From positions 83,181 to 108,950 of the forward strand of contig CAUDNR010000846.1 in assembly GCA_958430865.1 (NCBI GenBank): DNA of 25,770 nucleotides, given 5' to 3'. The translations under genes were made by a program, and so were the position numbers. Of the stretch, positions 1 to 9,447 are shown in pieces. The notes beneath the pieces were generated by a model, which made no database searches, had not been told where the DNA came from, and was given only the letters and a program-made list of their open reading frames with translations. Positions within the stretch are counted from its first letter, which is position 1. Every line of letters starts with the position of its first letter. The stretch is from Entrophospora sp. SA101. Its lineage: Eukaryota; Glomeromycota; Glomeromycetes; Entrophosporales; Entrophosporaceae.

Positions 1-347
1 CAAATATGGTATGGATTAATTGCCTAATTTCGACTAGAATTATTTTACCGATCAATCAAGATTAAAGATTGTTACAGCAATTCATCAGAATAAACTTACG
101 ATGATGGACTTAACATTTGCAGTGTCACTTTATAGAAAATTGGAATCATTTATTATTATTATCGAGATATACAATTTTTTTTGTAACTATTACTATTATA
201 AAATTTTTTTCAAGTAATTTCTAATTATAAATTTTTAGCTCACCACCTTAAAAAACCTTCATCATCCGTATCCTAGGTCTTCTGCCGTCTATACCAAGGA
301 GGTAAAAGAGCTATTGTAAAACTACAATTATGCAACATGATGGTGAA

Positions 348-539
348 TTAATACAATTTATTAGGATTGTCTCTCCTCATCAATTCCTCCATGATCGGTA
401 TTTTAATTTTTTGACCTTCCTCTTCTGTGGCCAATTTCCGTGCGCGCGAAATAAAATTTAAAATGTCATTCAAAATAAAAGCAGTTTGGAAGTAAACAAG
501 AAGAGAAGGGAGAGTGGGTGTGTTAGTTAGCGTTGGCAA
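348..539 (-). CDS. possible 3' coding exon, unrecognised
   Basis: An open frame of 63 codons ends in TAA. It opens after an in-frame TAA at 549-551 and has no ATG near its beginning, so if real it is a last exon or a remnant. Its last 40 residues are charged and look protein-like (ISRARKLATEEEGQKIKIP, then a MEELMRRD stretch). GC content here is higher than in the surrounding DNA, which is what suggests coding. No family was recognised and no clear splice acceptor was identified; a TAG about 4 bases before the frame could serve. It could equally be chance or a fragment of a decayed gene. Confidence 0.25.
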   Translation of the reverse strand: MPTLTNTPTLPSLLVYFQTAFILNDILNFISRARKLATEEEGQKIKIPIMEELMRRDNPNKLY

Positions 540-772
540 ACTACACGGTTATTTGCTATTTTTCAAATGACCTACTTTGTCAAATTTATAATAAAATAGA
601 GGTCATTACAAGGCCATTTGCTAACACTGCTCCGGAGGTATTAATAAATAAATAAATATTAACATTTATTTAGAGATACTAATGCGTTTTACCTGCACAA
701 ATCAAATTATTATATCGCTATGTCGAATTAGAATGCCAACACAATTAAAGTAACACGGGTCACGGCTGGAGA

Positions 773-892
773 ATGCCTCGTAGTGGAACCCCAATAAGAG
801 GCGAACGTTTGCTATTCTGTCGGGAACAGAGAGAGGAGAGACGCAAAAAAAGGATTTCTTTGGAGGAAGAGTTGAACTGGAAATGTATGTAA
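773..892 (+). CDS. short ORF, 39 aa, unrecognised
   Basis: An ATG-started 39-residue ORF lies in a locally GC-rich island. It encodes a strongly basic and acidic stretch (REQREERRKKRISLEEEL). A perfect fungal-type donor, GTATGT, sits at 885-890 just before the stop, so this could be an exon rather than a complete gene. The opposite strand is also open over this segment, so the strand is not certain. No homologue or domain was recognised. Confidence 0.22.
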   Translation: MPRSGTPIRGERLLFCREQREERRKKRISLEEELNWKCM

Positions 893-1075
893 CAATCTGT
901 GACAGTAAGGCTGGACTCGACATTCTATAAGTGTATTTGTAGTGGTAGTAATATAACAATAATAGTAAAAGAAATATATATATATATATTTCCCTGAATG
1001 AAGCACAAACTCTTAATGTTTACATCCAATATGAATATTGTAATATTTATAACATAATAACAAAAACAATGTGTT

Positions 1076-1213
1076 ATGACGCCTTTGCCGTGGCCGAAAG
1101 AAGTGTCAAAGAGATTCTTGGGAATTACTGCCGAGTTAATGAGTAGCGATGGAACGAGAAAAATCATCTCATCATTGAGGAGAAAAATTCATTCATGTAA
1201 AATTACCCGTTAA
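1076..1213 (+). CDS. short ORF, 45 aa, unrecognised
   Basis: An ATG-started ORF of 45 codons begins MTPLPWPKEVSKRFLGITAE and ends in TAA. Its composition is GC-richer than the flanks and the residue mix looks like real protein. It is too short for family assignment. The opposite strand is also open over most of it, so the strand call is weak. It may be one piece of a small or decayed gene shared with the island at 773-892, but I could not connect the two by a convincing intron. Confidence 0.25.
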   Translation: MTPLPWPKEVSKRFLGITAELMSSDGTRKIISSLRRKIHSCKITR

Positions 1214-2232
1214 AAGACAAAAGAAACCATGGGAAGAATATTCCCCGAAGCCTTTATTTATGAGACAACCGTAACACCAAACCTCTGATCCATAAGTACA
1301 CATTCTTCCGACAAAAAAATTAGTCTCCTTACTAATAACAATTGAGAGGGCCGAGTGCGTAATCCTAATGAAGAATTATTGGTCATATGTTAAGTTAACT
1401 TTAGTCAAGACACTCGTCACTAAATTAGGGGTTCCAATTATCCTATATTAATTATGTAAAAGGATGCAGGATACAATGTAAAACCTCTTTATGACGTCAA
1501 CAATTTTGACTAATTTGCCAGTTTTTGAATTCTATAATTTTCTGTTACATTATTTATTTCACTTGTTACAACATGTCCATATAACTCGCCAGAATGACAA
1601 AAACCGTATGATTTTCAATTAATGATACACGTCATAAGAAAGCTTCCATTCCACCAAAGTGGTTTATATACTATTATTATGAAACTTCGGTCTGTTATAA
1701 CCTTCTAATTCCTTTTTTTTCGAACAAAAAAGTTTAATGGACGATTTTTATTAACCTTATTTAATTTTGAGGAAGAGCCGTGTAACATTTCGATATAAAA
1801 AAACGGATATAATAACAAAAATAAGTGAATAATTTCCGTCAAAATTTTACTTTTTTCTAAATATATAATTTGAATTACTAATGGATAATGTCAAATAAAT
1901 GAATACTTTATAAATTTATTATTTTCATTCAATATTTGATTCAAAAACTTCATTTAGAAGAGTGATAAATGAACGAGCCAATTGGAATCTGCAAAACAGT
2001 AATTTAATTTGTAATTCGTCATTCAAAATTAGTTTTTAACGAAAAATTTTCCTTGGCACTTTTTTTGATTCAATTAATTTATAAAGAAAAAAAAATTATA
2101 TAAAAAAAAACAAGCACGTTAATTAATTATATCACCATCACCAACAACGAGATTTTCTTTCGTTAATATTACATATTACGCAATCCTTTCTACCTTAAAA
2201 ATCAAAACTATAACAATAGCATAATAATTAAC
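1214..2232. other. intergenic, upstream of the hydrolase
   Basis: About 1 kb of AT-rich DNA without a supported gene. A perfect cAMP-response-type palindrome TGACGTCA lies at 1492-1499, about 740 bp before the hydrolase ATG, and a TATA-like run at about 2097-2110 lies about 125 bp before it. Neither can be shown functional from sequence alone. Confidence 0.4.
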
Positions 2233-4829
2233 ATGACAGTCGCGATTAATACAAAGGTCTTAAATAATTCTCAAAACCAGTTACAATTAATTCACGATAA
2301 ATATGATGATAATTCTTTGTGGTCAAAAATAAGGTCATTAATTTTTCCTGAAATTGTAATTTATTTGTTTGTTTGTTTGTTTGTTTGTTTGTTTGTTTGT
2401 TTGTTTATTTGTAATAACAATTCACGATAATATAATAGAAAAGGTCCTTTGGGTTTTAGTTTATATGCAGGTAAATATTTTATATCCCAATTTTCCTAAT
2501 TCTTTCACAAATATGCTATTTTTTTTACTGATCCTCTCTTACTCTCTTTTTAGCGCTTCAATATCCAAAAGTATTCTTAAATAGATTTTTTTTTGATAAC
2601 ACACTTAATCCAACTTGGACGATTTATCAAGAATCATTTATAAATGTACTGAAATGGACACTTGACGCTCCTTTGACTACAATCAGATCAAATTTCATAT
2701 TTCTTGAATATATAATGAAACACTTTGGATGTTCTGAACCATATACGCTATTAGATGATGACGAAGACATTAAAGGATATTGGTTAGGCCCTGAACTTTG
2801 GAAAGGCCGTCACCCAGAAGCTGTTATTTTATACGTTCATGGTCAGCATTCATTTTTTTTCGACTTTATGTTCACATGACTTATTATATATTTTCTCACA
2901 TAATTATAATCATTATTATTATTATTATTATTATATAGGAGGTGGACATGTAGCGATGTCATCATTTTTTGGAATAAGATTTTTATGCTATTTAATTAAA
3001 CAATTACGTATTCAACATGATATACATATTAGAGTGTTGTCGGTTGATTATAGTTTGGCACCAGAAGAACCATTTCCAAGTGGTATTAATTGCATTAAAA
3101 GAGCTTATAAATGGTTAACTGAGGAAGTTGGTACTCCAAAAAATCAAAAAGTATTTTTATGTAAGTATATATGATAAACATTGTTGTTTTTATTAATTCC
3201 CTCAATCACGCACTCACCCACCCCTTCCCTTTGTTTATAATTTAAAGGTGGGGATTCATCTGGTGCAAGTATGATCTTGGGATTATTGCAATTAATTTAT
3301 TCGGAAGATGGACCAGAAAATCTAAATAATAATAATAATATTCCAAACGACAACATCTTATACAACAACAACAATAGTAATGATATCGGAAATGATAATA
3401 GTAATGGTTCATCACAAGAATTTTCTTCTTCATTTAAAAAAAAACATCCATTAGCTGGAGTAATACTAATTTCACCGTGGGTGGAATTAGCATGTGACAA
3501 ATTATCATGCCTTACAAATTCAAAATACGATTATTTACCAAGTCAATTTACAAGTGTATCAGCCGAAAACTATTTATTTGGCAACGTTGGTAATCCAAAT
3601 CGATTTCAAGACTCGTATCGACCAACAGTCAACGAGCCATTGATATTATCATGGTTGGAAAAAGTCGAAGATTCATTTGATTATGTTGGAATCGATGATC
3701 CTAATTATTATAATTTATTATCGCCATCATCCAGAATATCTAAAAGATATAGTATAGAAAGTAGAAGTACCAATAATCGATTTTCAATGCATTCGCAACG
3801 AAACTCCAAAAGTTCTTTCAAAAATCTTGGAAGTTCCTTCCGAAATTCAAAAATTAGAATTGATTCCTCCTCGTCGTTTATGGTTAATAGTTATTTAAAT
3901 AATAACAATGGAAAAGGAACAACTAAAAATCACATATATAGTAGTACCAATAATACTAACGAGGAGTTTAACGAATTAGATACAACAACTAGACAATCAA
4001 GTACGCATCATAGAATAACATTACATCAAATAATTGAAAAAAATAAAGTAGAATTTTCAAGAAAAAGAATAACAAATGATATATACGTAAATCCAATGGT
4101 GTCGCCTCTATATATTAAAAAGAGAATTTTGGCAAAATTCCCACCTTTGTTTATTTCTTATGGTGGAAAGGAAATTTTTAAAGATGATATTGAAATGTTT
4201 TGTAAAAAATGCATTGAATCAAAGAATTATTTTGGAGGTAGTGTTCCAAATCATAATAAAAACAGTCATCCTGACGTGACTATTGAAATTGATCCTGAAA
4301 TGGTTCACGCGTAAGTATTTATTTTGTAATATATAGATTGATTGATTGATAACATAAAATACAACTAAAAATTTTTTTTTTATCCTAATCAAAATTTCCA
4401 AATTTTTGTAGATATCCAATATTTGTTGATGCATTTGGTAAACATTCAAAAAATACATTGAATCGCATCGCAAGTTTCATATCATCAAAAGTTTACCCTT
4501 CTCGTTTATCAACAAGCCTATCATTTCATCATAATAATATTAGAAGAAGTAGAAGAAATCCCAATTTTGTTATAAAGAAATCATTAACACCAACAATATT
4601 ATTATTATCAGGAGATAATTCTAATGACAATGGAAAAGGCACAAGTGTTTTAATTAAACCGAATAATAATAATGATAATGACGGCGACGACGACGACGAT
4701 ATTGAAATACCAGATTATTTAATACAAAATAAATCTTTATCTAAAATAACTCCAAATTCAAGAATATTAAGAAAAAGCAGCAGTAACTTAAATAAAAAAA
4801 ATAGAAAATCATCACGTAAAACTCATTAA
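2233..4829 (+). CDS. alpha/beta-hydrolase fold-3 esterase/lipase (HSL-like), six exons
   Basis: Proposed exons are 2233-2366, 2439-2470, 2554-2841, 2939-3160, 3248-4310 and 4412-4829. They join in frame to 718 aa plus TAA. The HGGGH oxyanion-hole motif (about residues 151-155) is completed only by splicing intron 3. The nucleophile motif GDSSG (227-231, Ser229) is completed across intron 4. Acidic block EIFKDD (534-539; Glu534 aligns with the usual acid) and His579 in MVHAYPIF complete the triad. This is the hormone-sensitive-lipase/abhydrolase_3 family, including fungal steryl-acetyl esterases; the substrate is unknown. Two low-complexity insertions are odd: Asn-rich at about 251-288 and Ser/Asn-rich at about 388-495 between the strand elements. 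The C-terminal tail is basic and Ser/Asn-rich. The first two exons are the least certain because intron 1 lies in a GTTT repeat. A hydrophobic N-terminal stretch (FPEIVIYL, then GFSLYAALQYP) may anchor it to membrane. Confidence 0.85.
2367..2406. repeat. (GTTT)10 microsatellite at the proposed splice donor
   Basis: Ten uninterrupted GTTT units. Read through, the repeat encodes a cyclic LFVC run that hits a stop at 2428-2430. Splicing from the first GT (2367) to the AG at 2437-2438 restores the hydrolase frame, so the repeat is best read as the start of intron 1. Confidence 0.85.
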
Positions 4830-5832
4830 TATTATTCAAGTTTTTTTTGTAACAGTGAAAAATTATAGATAGGTAGGTAGAAAGAATATATGTATTTTCT
4901 TGCGTAGAAATTTTGAAATTCAGTCAGAAAATACGTAATTAATATAAATTATTAAATTAAATAAATTTGATAAAATAATTAATAAATTAACAATAGCAAG
5001 ATTAAAATATTGTAGTGAAAACATGTATATTTGTTTGGCACTGTTATTACCAGATTCCATATGTTTAATAAAGCGACTAAAAGAAGAGCCCTCTTAATAA
5101 TGAGCGTCGCAAAATCTGAAGCGACGTAGTAGCCGTAATTCATTTTAATGATTGCCGAATTATATTCAAAATTATTTGAACTTTTTCATTCATAATAATA
5201 AACGAATATTGAAAAGCCACTGTAATTACTTTTTTCCAAAAATGATTTCGGCAAGCAAGTCCGGGAAATACGTGATTAAGAGTTGTACTATTAGTCGTGT
5301 GACATATCCCTGAGGATGGTGAAAATAAATTCGAAATTCATGTCACATGAAGTTTTTTTAAAATATATCTTATTTTTATAATAAACTCTAACTTTGTTGT
5401 TAGAGTAAAATGTGAGTACTCCGTTAAAGCTTTTTAATGAATACTCTTTCATGACAAAAGGCCTTCTCTACATGAATTCACGGCTATTCAAAACGGTATT
5501 ACTTTTTCATTCAAAGCTCGGATTATTTCTCAATATCGTTTTAAAAGACTTGATAGTAAATGTGAAAAGGTCTAGAATACTTTAAGCTTTCATCTGGTTA
5601 TTACTTTATGGGGGCATTGGTTAATAAGTTTTAAAGAAGTTCACGAAAAACTATTTTATAGAAATTTAATAGCCTTGAAAGAATTTTATGATGGGATTCA
5701 GCAAAAACTAAAAGGTATTTTATTAGTGATTGTTTTATATTTCAGACTTTATATTGATTAAAGTTTCATCAATGATTATTTTATTTATATATAAATAAAA
5801 TAATAAATAAAATGTATAAATTGTCTTTAATA
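4830..5832. other. 3' flank of the hydrolase, non-coding
   Basis: No gene is supported. A perfect 8-bp stem ACTCTAAC / GTTAGAGT with a 6-base loop sits at 5385-5406. A pair TGTGACAT / ATGTCACA brackets about 5299-5347 and may be a small foldback. The rest is AT-rich and featureless. Confidence 0.4.
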
Positions 5833-6345
5833 CTTCGATCAATCCCGCCTATATAATTATTGAACAATTGATAAACATTCGTAGATCTTGCTTGATTAAC
5901 TCTTACTTCGATCAATCCCGCCTATATAATTATTGAATAATTGATAAACATTCGTTTTGCATGCTTCATAGACCTTGCTTGATTAACTCTTAATTCGATT
6001 AATCCCGCTTATATAATTATTGAATAATTGATAATAATAAAACGTCAATTAAATATATTTTACAAACAGCTTCGTAGATCTCGACTTTAAGACTTACTTT
6101 GATCAAACCCGCCTACAATAATAAACGTTCATTTTGGAAAATTGATTTGCAAATAGATCTCGACGACCAAGCCCACCTATATAATTATTTGAATAATTGA
6201 TTAAATATATTTTACAAACAGCTTCATAGATCTTGACTTTTACAACTTACTTCGATACAAAATATTCAATAATTGATGAAACATTCATTTGCAAAACTTA
6301 ATAATTGATAAACGTTCATCAGTATATTTTACAAACTTGCTTTGG
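5833..6345. repeat. degenerate minisatellite, units about 70-105 bp
   Basis: Five to six imperfect tandem units begin CTTCGATCAATCCCGCCTAT, followed by ATAATTATTGAATAATTGAT and then a TAGATCTYGACTT or TTGATTAACTCTTA tail. Unit starts are near 5833, 5906, 5993, 6097, about 6165 and 6251. The first two units are closest (73 and 87 bp); later ones diverge and gain a TTAAATATATTTTACAAACA segment. Confidence 0.7.
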
Positions 6346-6869
6346 AAGTTTCGTATGTCGTCATACATCTTGTATTTAACAGTCTACTTTTGTTGAATTT
6401 TTTTTTTTTAGATTACACAATAAAATTTATAGTTAGTATCCCATATTTTGCGCAACTTGAAAAAAGTTGGTATATAAGTCATATAATAGTATCGACCAGG
6501 GAAATTCATGCGATGATGAAGCATCCATTATGGACACTCTATGTCTGTCTCCCTTAGGTATACAAGTCACTCCCGTTACAATGACAAGCAAAAAAAGTCA
6601 GTATACGAGATTGCCATTATAATGGGAGTTCATATAAAAGTCACGTGAAAATTGTGGTTTTTATTTTATTAACATAAAAATCTAAATTAATTTGTTTAGC
6701 CTCTCTAAAACTCTGACTTATTTTTTTTTTTTTAAATTCTTGCAAACTATCTAATCACTATAAACTTTGGTACTTGTTCTTGTGTATATAAATAAGAAGG
6801 TTTATGCAACTTTTCAATGCATCGTTAGTATTAATATGAATAATATTTTCTTCCTCCTCTTCCTCTTCT

Positions 6870-7164
6870 TTAGTTATGTTTTATAACTTCATCAAACCAA
6901 ATTGCTAGAGTTTCTTTTAATTGTGGCCAATTTGCTTGTCGATTCTTTTTAAATTCAGAAGTTGAAACAGTTTTATCAACAGAAAGCCATTTGTTTGATT
7001 CTGATAAAATTACTGAAACTGTGCTTCGACTAATTTCAAAATCTTTAGCTAATTTATCTTGAGTTAAGCTAGGATCATTTTTGGCACACTTACATAGTTC
7101 TTTTTTTTTGCAAAGCACTTAAAAAACTTCTTTTTTTGGATGAAGGTGCAGAGGTTGAAGTCAT
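6870..7164 (-). pseudogene. CENP-B/pogo-type transposase N-terminal HTH remnant
   Basis: From ATG 7164 the frame runs MTSTSAPSSKKRSFL and slips at a homopolymer A run near 7102-7110. From 7118 another frame reads KKKELCKCAKNDPSLTQDKL, then AKDFEISRSTVSVILSESN..., NWPQLKETLAIWFDEVIKHN and a stop. The order helix-turn-helix (DKLAKDFEISRSTVSVIL) followed by the PQLKETLAIWFDE segment is that of the CENP-B N-terminal DNA-binding domain used by Tigger/pogo transposases. About 95 residues remain of a family usually several hundred long; the second HTH and DDE domain are absent. The shift at the A run may be mutation or sequencing error. It can at most bind DNA and cannot transpose anything. Confidence 0.75.
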
Positions 7165-7290
7165 TTTTAAAACAAAATTTAATTATGATTTTTAATAATT
7201 CATTGTCTAATTAACCAATTAGTCATATTAATCAACGTTTTATTGTTTCAATTTTTTCAGAAGTAATCAAATGTTTTTGATTGGTTCTCT

Positions 7291-7506
7291 CGTTATACTG
7301 ACATGTCATTATAACGGGTGTCAGTATAACGGGATAAATTCTATAATTAAAAAAATTATTTTTGACAAATTATGTCATTATACTAGTATAACGGGATAAA
7401 TAGTGAGTGTCATTATAACGGGCATAAATTTGTATTTATAAATTTGGTTTTTAAAAAAATGTCATTATAACAAGATCGTCATTATAACGAATGTCATTAT
7501 AACGGG
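7291..7506. repeat. array of a 15-bp subterminal motif, TGTCATTATAACGGG
   Basis: Copies, perfect or nearly so, lie at 7304-7318, 7319-7333, 7373-7393 (interrupted), 7408-7422, 7460-7471, 7478-7489 and 7492-7506, with one inverted copy at 7291-7303. The same motif is the tip of both inverted ends of the element, and degenerate inverted copies occur at about 6601-6634 on the left. Iterated subterminal motifs of this kind are usually transposase-binding sites; that role is inferred. Confidence 0.75.
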
Positions 7507-7929
7507 AGTGACTTGCATTTCCTTAGGCGAGTTACTAAATTTAGAGAAACATGGATTACATGGAGTGTCAAATGAATTAAAAGAGCAATTGGTGGAATTG
7601 GCTAAAAATAATCCCTAGAAAAAGCTCTTCAAGAGGAAATCGCTAAATCATAAAGGCTCTTAGTTAATTCAAAAAACCTTTCTGTTTTTGGGTTAAGATT
7701 GAATTTGCTGGATCCAGAAACTAAAGAACAAGTCGTCAGGTTAGAATGAAAAGATGAAGGTTCTGAAATCACCAAAACTAGCTGAAAAAACGAAAATGAC
7801 GAAAATGATGATTTGCCAACAGAAGATAAAACTTCTCCCATAGAAGAGAATGAAGAAGCAACCAACTCCTGAAGTTTCCGAAAAGAACAAATCGCTGAAT
7901 TAAAGAAAAACTTTCCAAAACAAAATATC

Positions 7930-8640
7930 GAACAAAACTAATTGGTTTAAAAAGTAAATTATTTAATCAAGAAAAGAGGACCTCGGACAATTATGTTTGA
8001 ACTGGTATGTAACAGAATATATAAAAAGTTGTAAATTCTACCCAAAAATCAATGTAATGATTTTCTTTTAATGTAATATGTTCGCTAAACTTTTTTGTTG
8101 TAAATGTCTTTTACTTATTAATTAAAAAAAAAAGGAAATAAATATATAAATCAAATAAATCAAATGTATGTTGTAGAAATATTCTATTGAAAAAAAGTTG
8201 TTCCACGAAATTTACTTAGTCTCAATTTCTTAAGTGTATAACAAAATTCGGAATTTTCAAAATGTTAAGGCTCAGCCAATTTTCAGTTTAAGAAAAAACT
8301 AGCCGATAATTTTTGAAGCTTGAGTCGTGAACAATAAAACTTATCGGTTAAATTTTTAAAATGATATAATTTTTTTTGTTTTAGTATTTTGAAATTGACC
8401 AATTTGTTATTATGTATTATAAGCAATTAATGATTATAGATGATCGGTACCGTGGCCCATTTTTGGTTAATTATTCCTAAACAGAAAAAATCAACCAAAC
8501 AACTTTCGCGTTGTGCTTAATCTGGTGGCGACGTTCAACAGAGTTTTCCCAGTCCTAGCATCACTGAATCTCAATAGTGTACCTCAATTTAATGAGTTGA
8601 GGTTTAATAATAATCATCAACTAAAACTATAATAATAATA
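7930..8640. other. AT-rich DNA with no supported gene
   Basis: Non-coding. A slightly GC-richer patch at about 8440-8590 has no open frame of note. A weak CCGATAA / TTATCGG pair at about 8303 and 8341 may be part of an old inverted repeat. Confidence 0.4.
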
Positions 8641-8784
8641 AAATTCTTCTCAATATAATGGATTTCTTAATGCAGTCAAGCCTTGTCACGGTGGATGAAC
8701 GGGACACATAAGAAAAATTTAAAAATCCATTATGACAAGAATTTAATTATTATTATAATCCACTGTGACAAGCTTTGACTGTAT
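8641..8784. mobile_element. MITE-like structure with two interleaved inverted repeats
   Basis: The motif CTTGTCANNGTGGATT occurs twice forward (about 8646 and 8682) and twice inverted (about 8727 and 8757). The best pair, 8670-8697 against 8757-8784, matches at about 24 of 28. A CAGTC...GACTG element (8673-8781) has the CAGT-type tips seen in Tc1/mariner and pogo elements. Arm order is A-B-A'-B', not simply nested. Confidence 0.6.
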
Positions 8785-8892
8785 TAATATAATAATAACG
8801 GATTTTAATTTCCAATTGCCCAAATTATCTGCTAAACCAAGATTGTGTATATTTTAAATTTAAAATTTTTAATTGATAAAAGATATTATTTA

Positions 8893-9041
8893 GTGATGGT
8901 GGCTGAAACTATTTTTGAAAAAAAGCTAGTTTCGCCCAAATCAATCTACTTTATTTAAAAACTTCAAAATAATTTCAACCATTAAAATTAGTTTCACCAA
9001 AGTTTAGGCCAATTCATTTCGGAAATTTCGGCTACCATCAC
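8893..9041. mobile_element. MITE, 149 bp, TA-flanked
   Basis: Ends GTGATGGTGGCTGAAA and, inverted, GTGATGGTAGCCGAAA differ at two bases. TA flanks the element directly on both sides (8891-8892 and 9042-9043). There is no coding capacity, and TA target duplication is typical of the Tc1/mariner superfamily. Confidence 0.65.
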
Positions 9042-9152
9042 TAATATTATTCTTGATAATAATAATGATAATGTAATGACGAATAAAAAATAATACAATT
9101 TACAGTTGCACAATTCATTAATAAATAAACGATAATGATTACTATAGATTCG

Positions 9153-9223
9153 AATCAGTTTGAATCAAATCAAATCAAATCAAAGTACAATTCGAATTCG
9201 ATTTAATTCGGTTCAAACTGATT
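9153..9223. repeat. foldback with perfect 12-bp arms and AATCA pentamers
   Basis: AATCAGTTTGAA (9153-9164) and its exact complement (9212-9223) enclose four AATCA-type pentamers and a symmetric TTCGAATTCGA segment. GAATCA/TTCGAA words continue to about 9277. It is non-coding. Confidence 0.65.
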
Positions 9224-9281
9224 TGAATCAATAATTAGGTGATTCTAATTGGTTCGAATTTCATTGATTCATTCGAAGCCT

Positions 9282-9317
9282 TAATTACAACTATGCAAAA
9301 CTGCACAGTTGTAATTA
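9282..9317. repeat. hairpin, 16-bp arms, 4-base loop
   Basis: TAATTACAACTATGCA, loop AAAC, then TGCACAGTTGTAATTA; one mismatch in 16. It ends 43 bp before the outer edge of the left palindrome arm, which is why it is worth recording. Confidence 0.75.
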
Positions 9318-9447
9318 TATTACTTCTAATTCTTCAGATTTTTCTTTTAATTATATTAATTCCTGATTACTTTCAAGTGTTTGGATTTCTTTTATAATAT
9401 ATTATTTTAGTAAACTTTGTTGTTTTGGATATCTTTAAATTCATCCT

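Larger units (their letters stand above)
6563..7515. mobile_element. pogo/Tigger-like non-autonomous DNA transposon
   Basis: Terminal inverted repeats CAAGTCACTCCCGTTACAAT... at 6563-6586 and its complement at 7492-7515 match at 23 of 24 positions. The 7-mer CCTTAGG occurs on both sides (6552-6558 and 7521-7527), and TA lies directly before the left end (6561-6562). Inside is only a CENP-B-type HTH remnant on the minus strand (6870-7164) and no DDE catalytic domain. The element is therefore an internally deleted copy of about 0.95 kb needing a transposase supplied elsewhere. Confidence 0.75.
6412..7925 (+). pseudogene. decayed protein gene split by a transposable element
   Basis: Before the element, an open frame follows a T-rich acceptor (TTTTTTTTTAG at about 6411). 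It contains SIPYFAQLEKSWYISHIIVS and ends with HPLWTLY at 6557. After the element, from about 7524, coding-like sequence resumes (LGELLNLEKHGLHGVSNELK, then EQLVELAKNNP). It then runs on with several in-frame stops and one shift (FGLRLNLLDPETKEQVVRLE, later an acidic stretch) to about 7900. Both halves look like one protein interrupted by the insertion and then mutated. The family was not recognised. How the halves join is inference; the stops are seen directly. Confidence 0.5.

Noticed and set aside
2369..2584. Open frame through the GTTT repeat on the plus strand
   Set aside because: It opens at TTG and is a low-complexity FVCL cycle produced by the microsatellite; it does not join the hydrolase in frame.
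3297..3500. Antisense frame over the hydrolase exon 5
   Set aside because: It is the complement of Asn-rich coding repeats and gives Leu runs; there is no independent support.
9245..9260. GGTTCGAAT resembling a tRNA T-arm
   Set aside because: It lies within the TTCGAA/GAATCA repeat patch and no acceptor stem or D-arm surrounds it.
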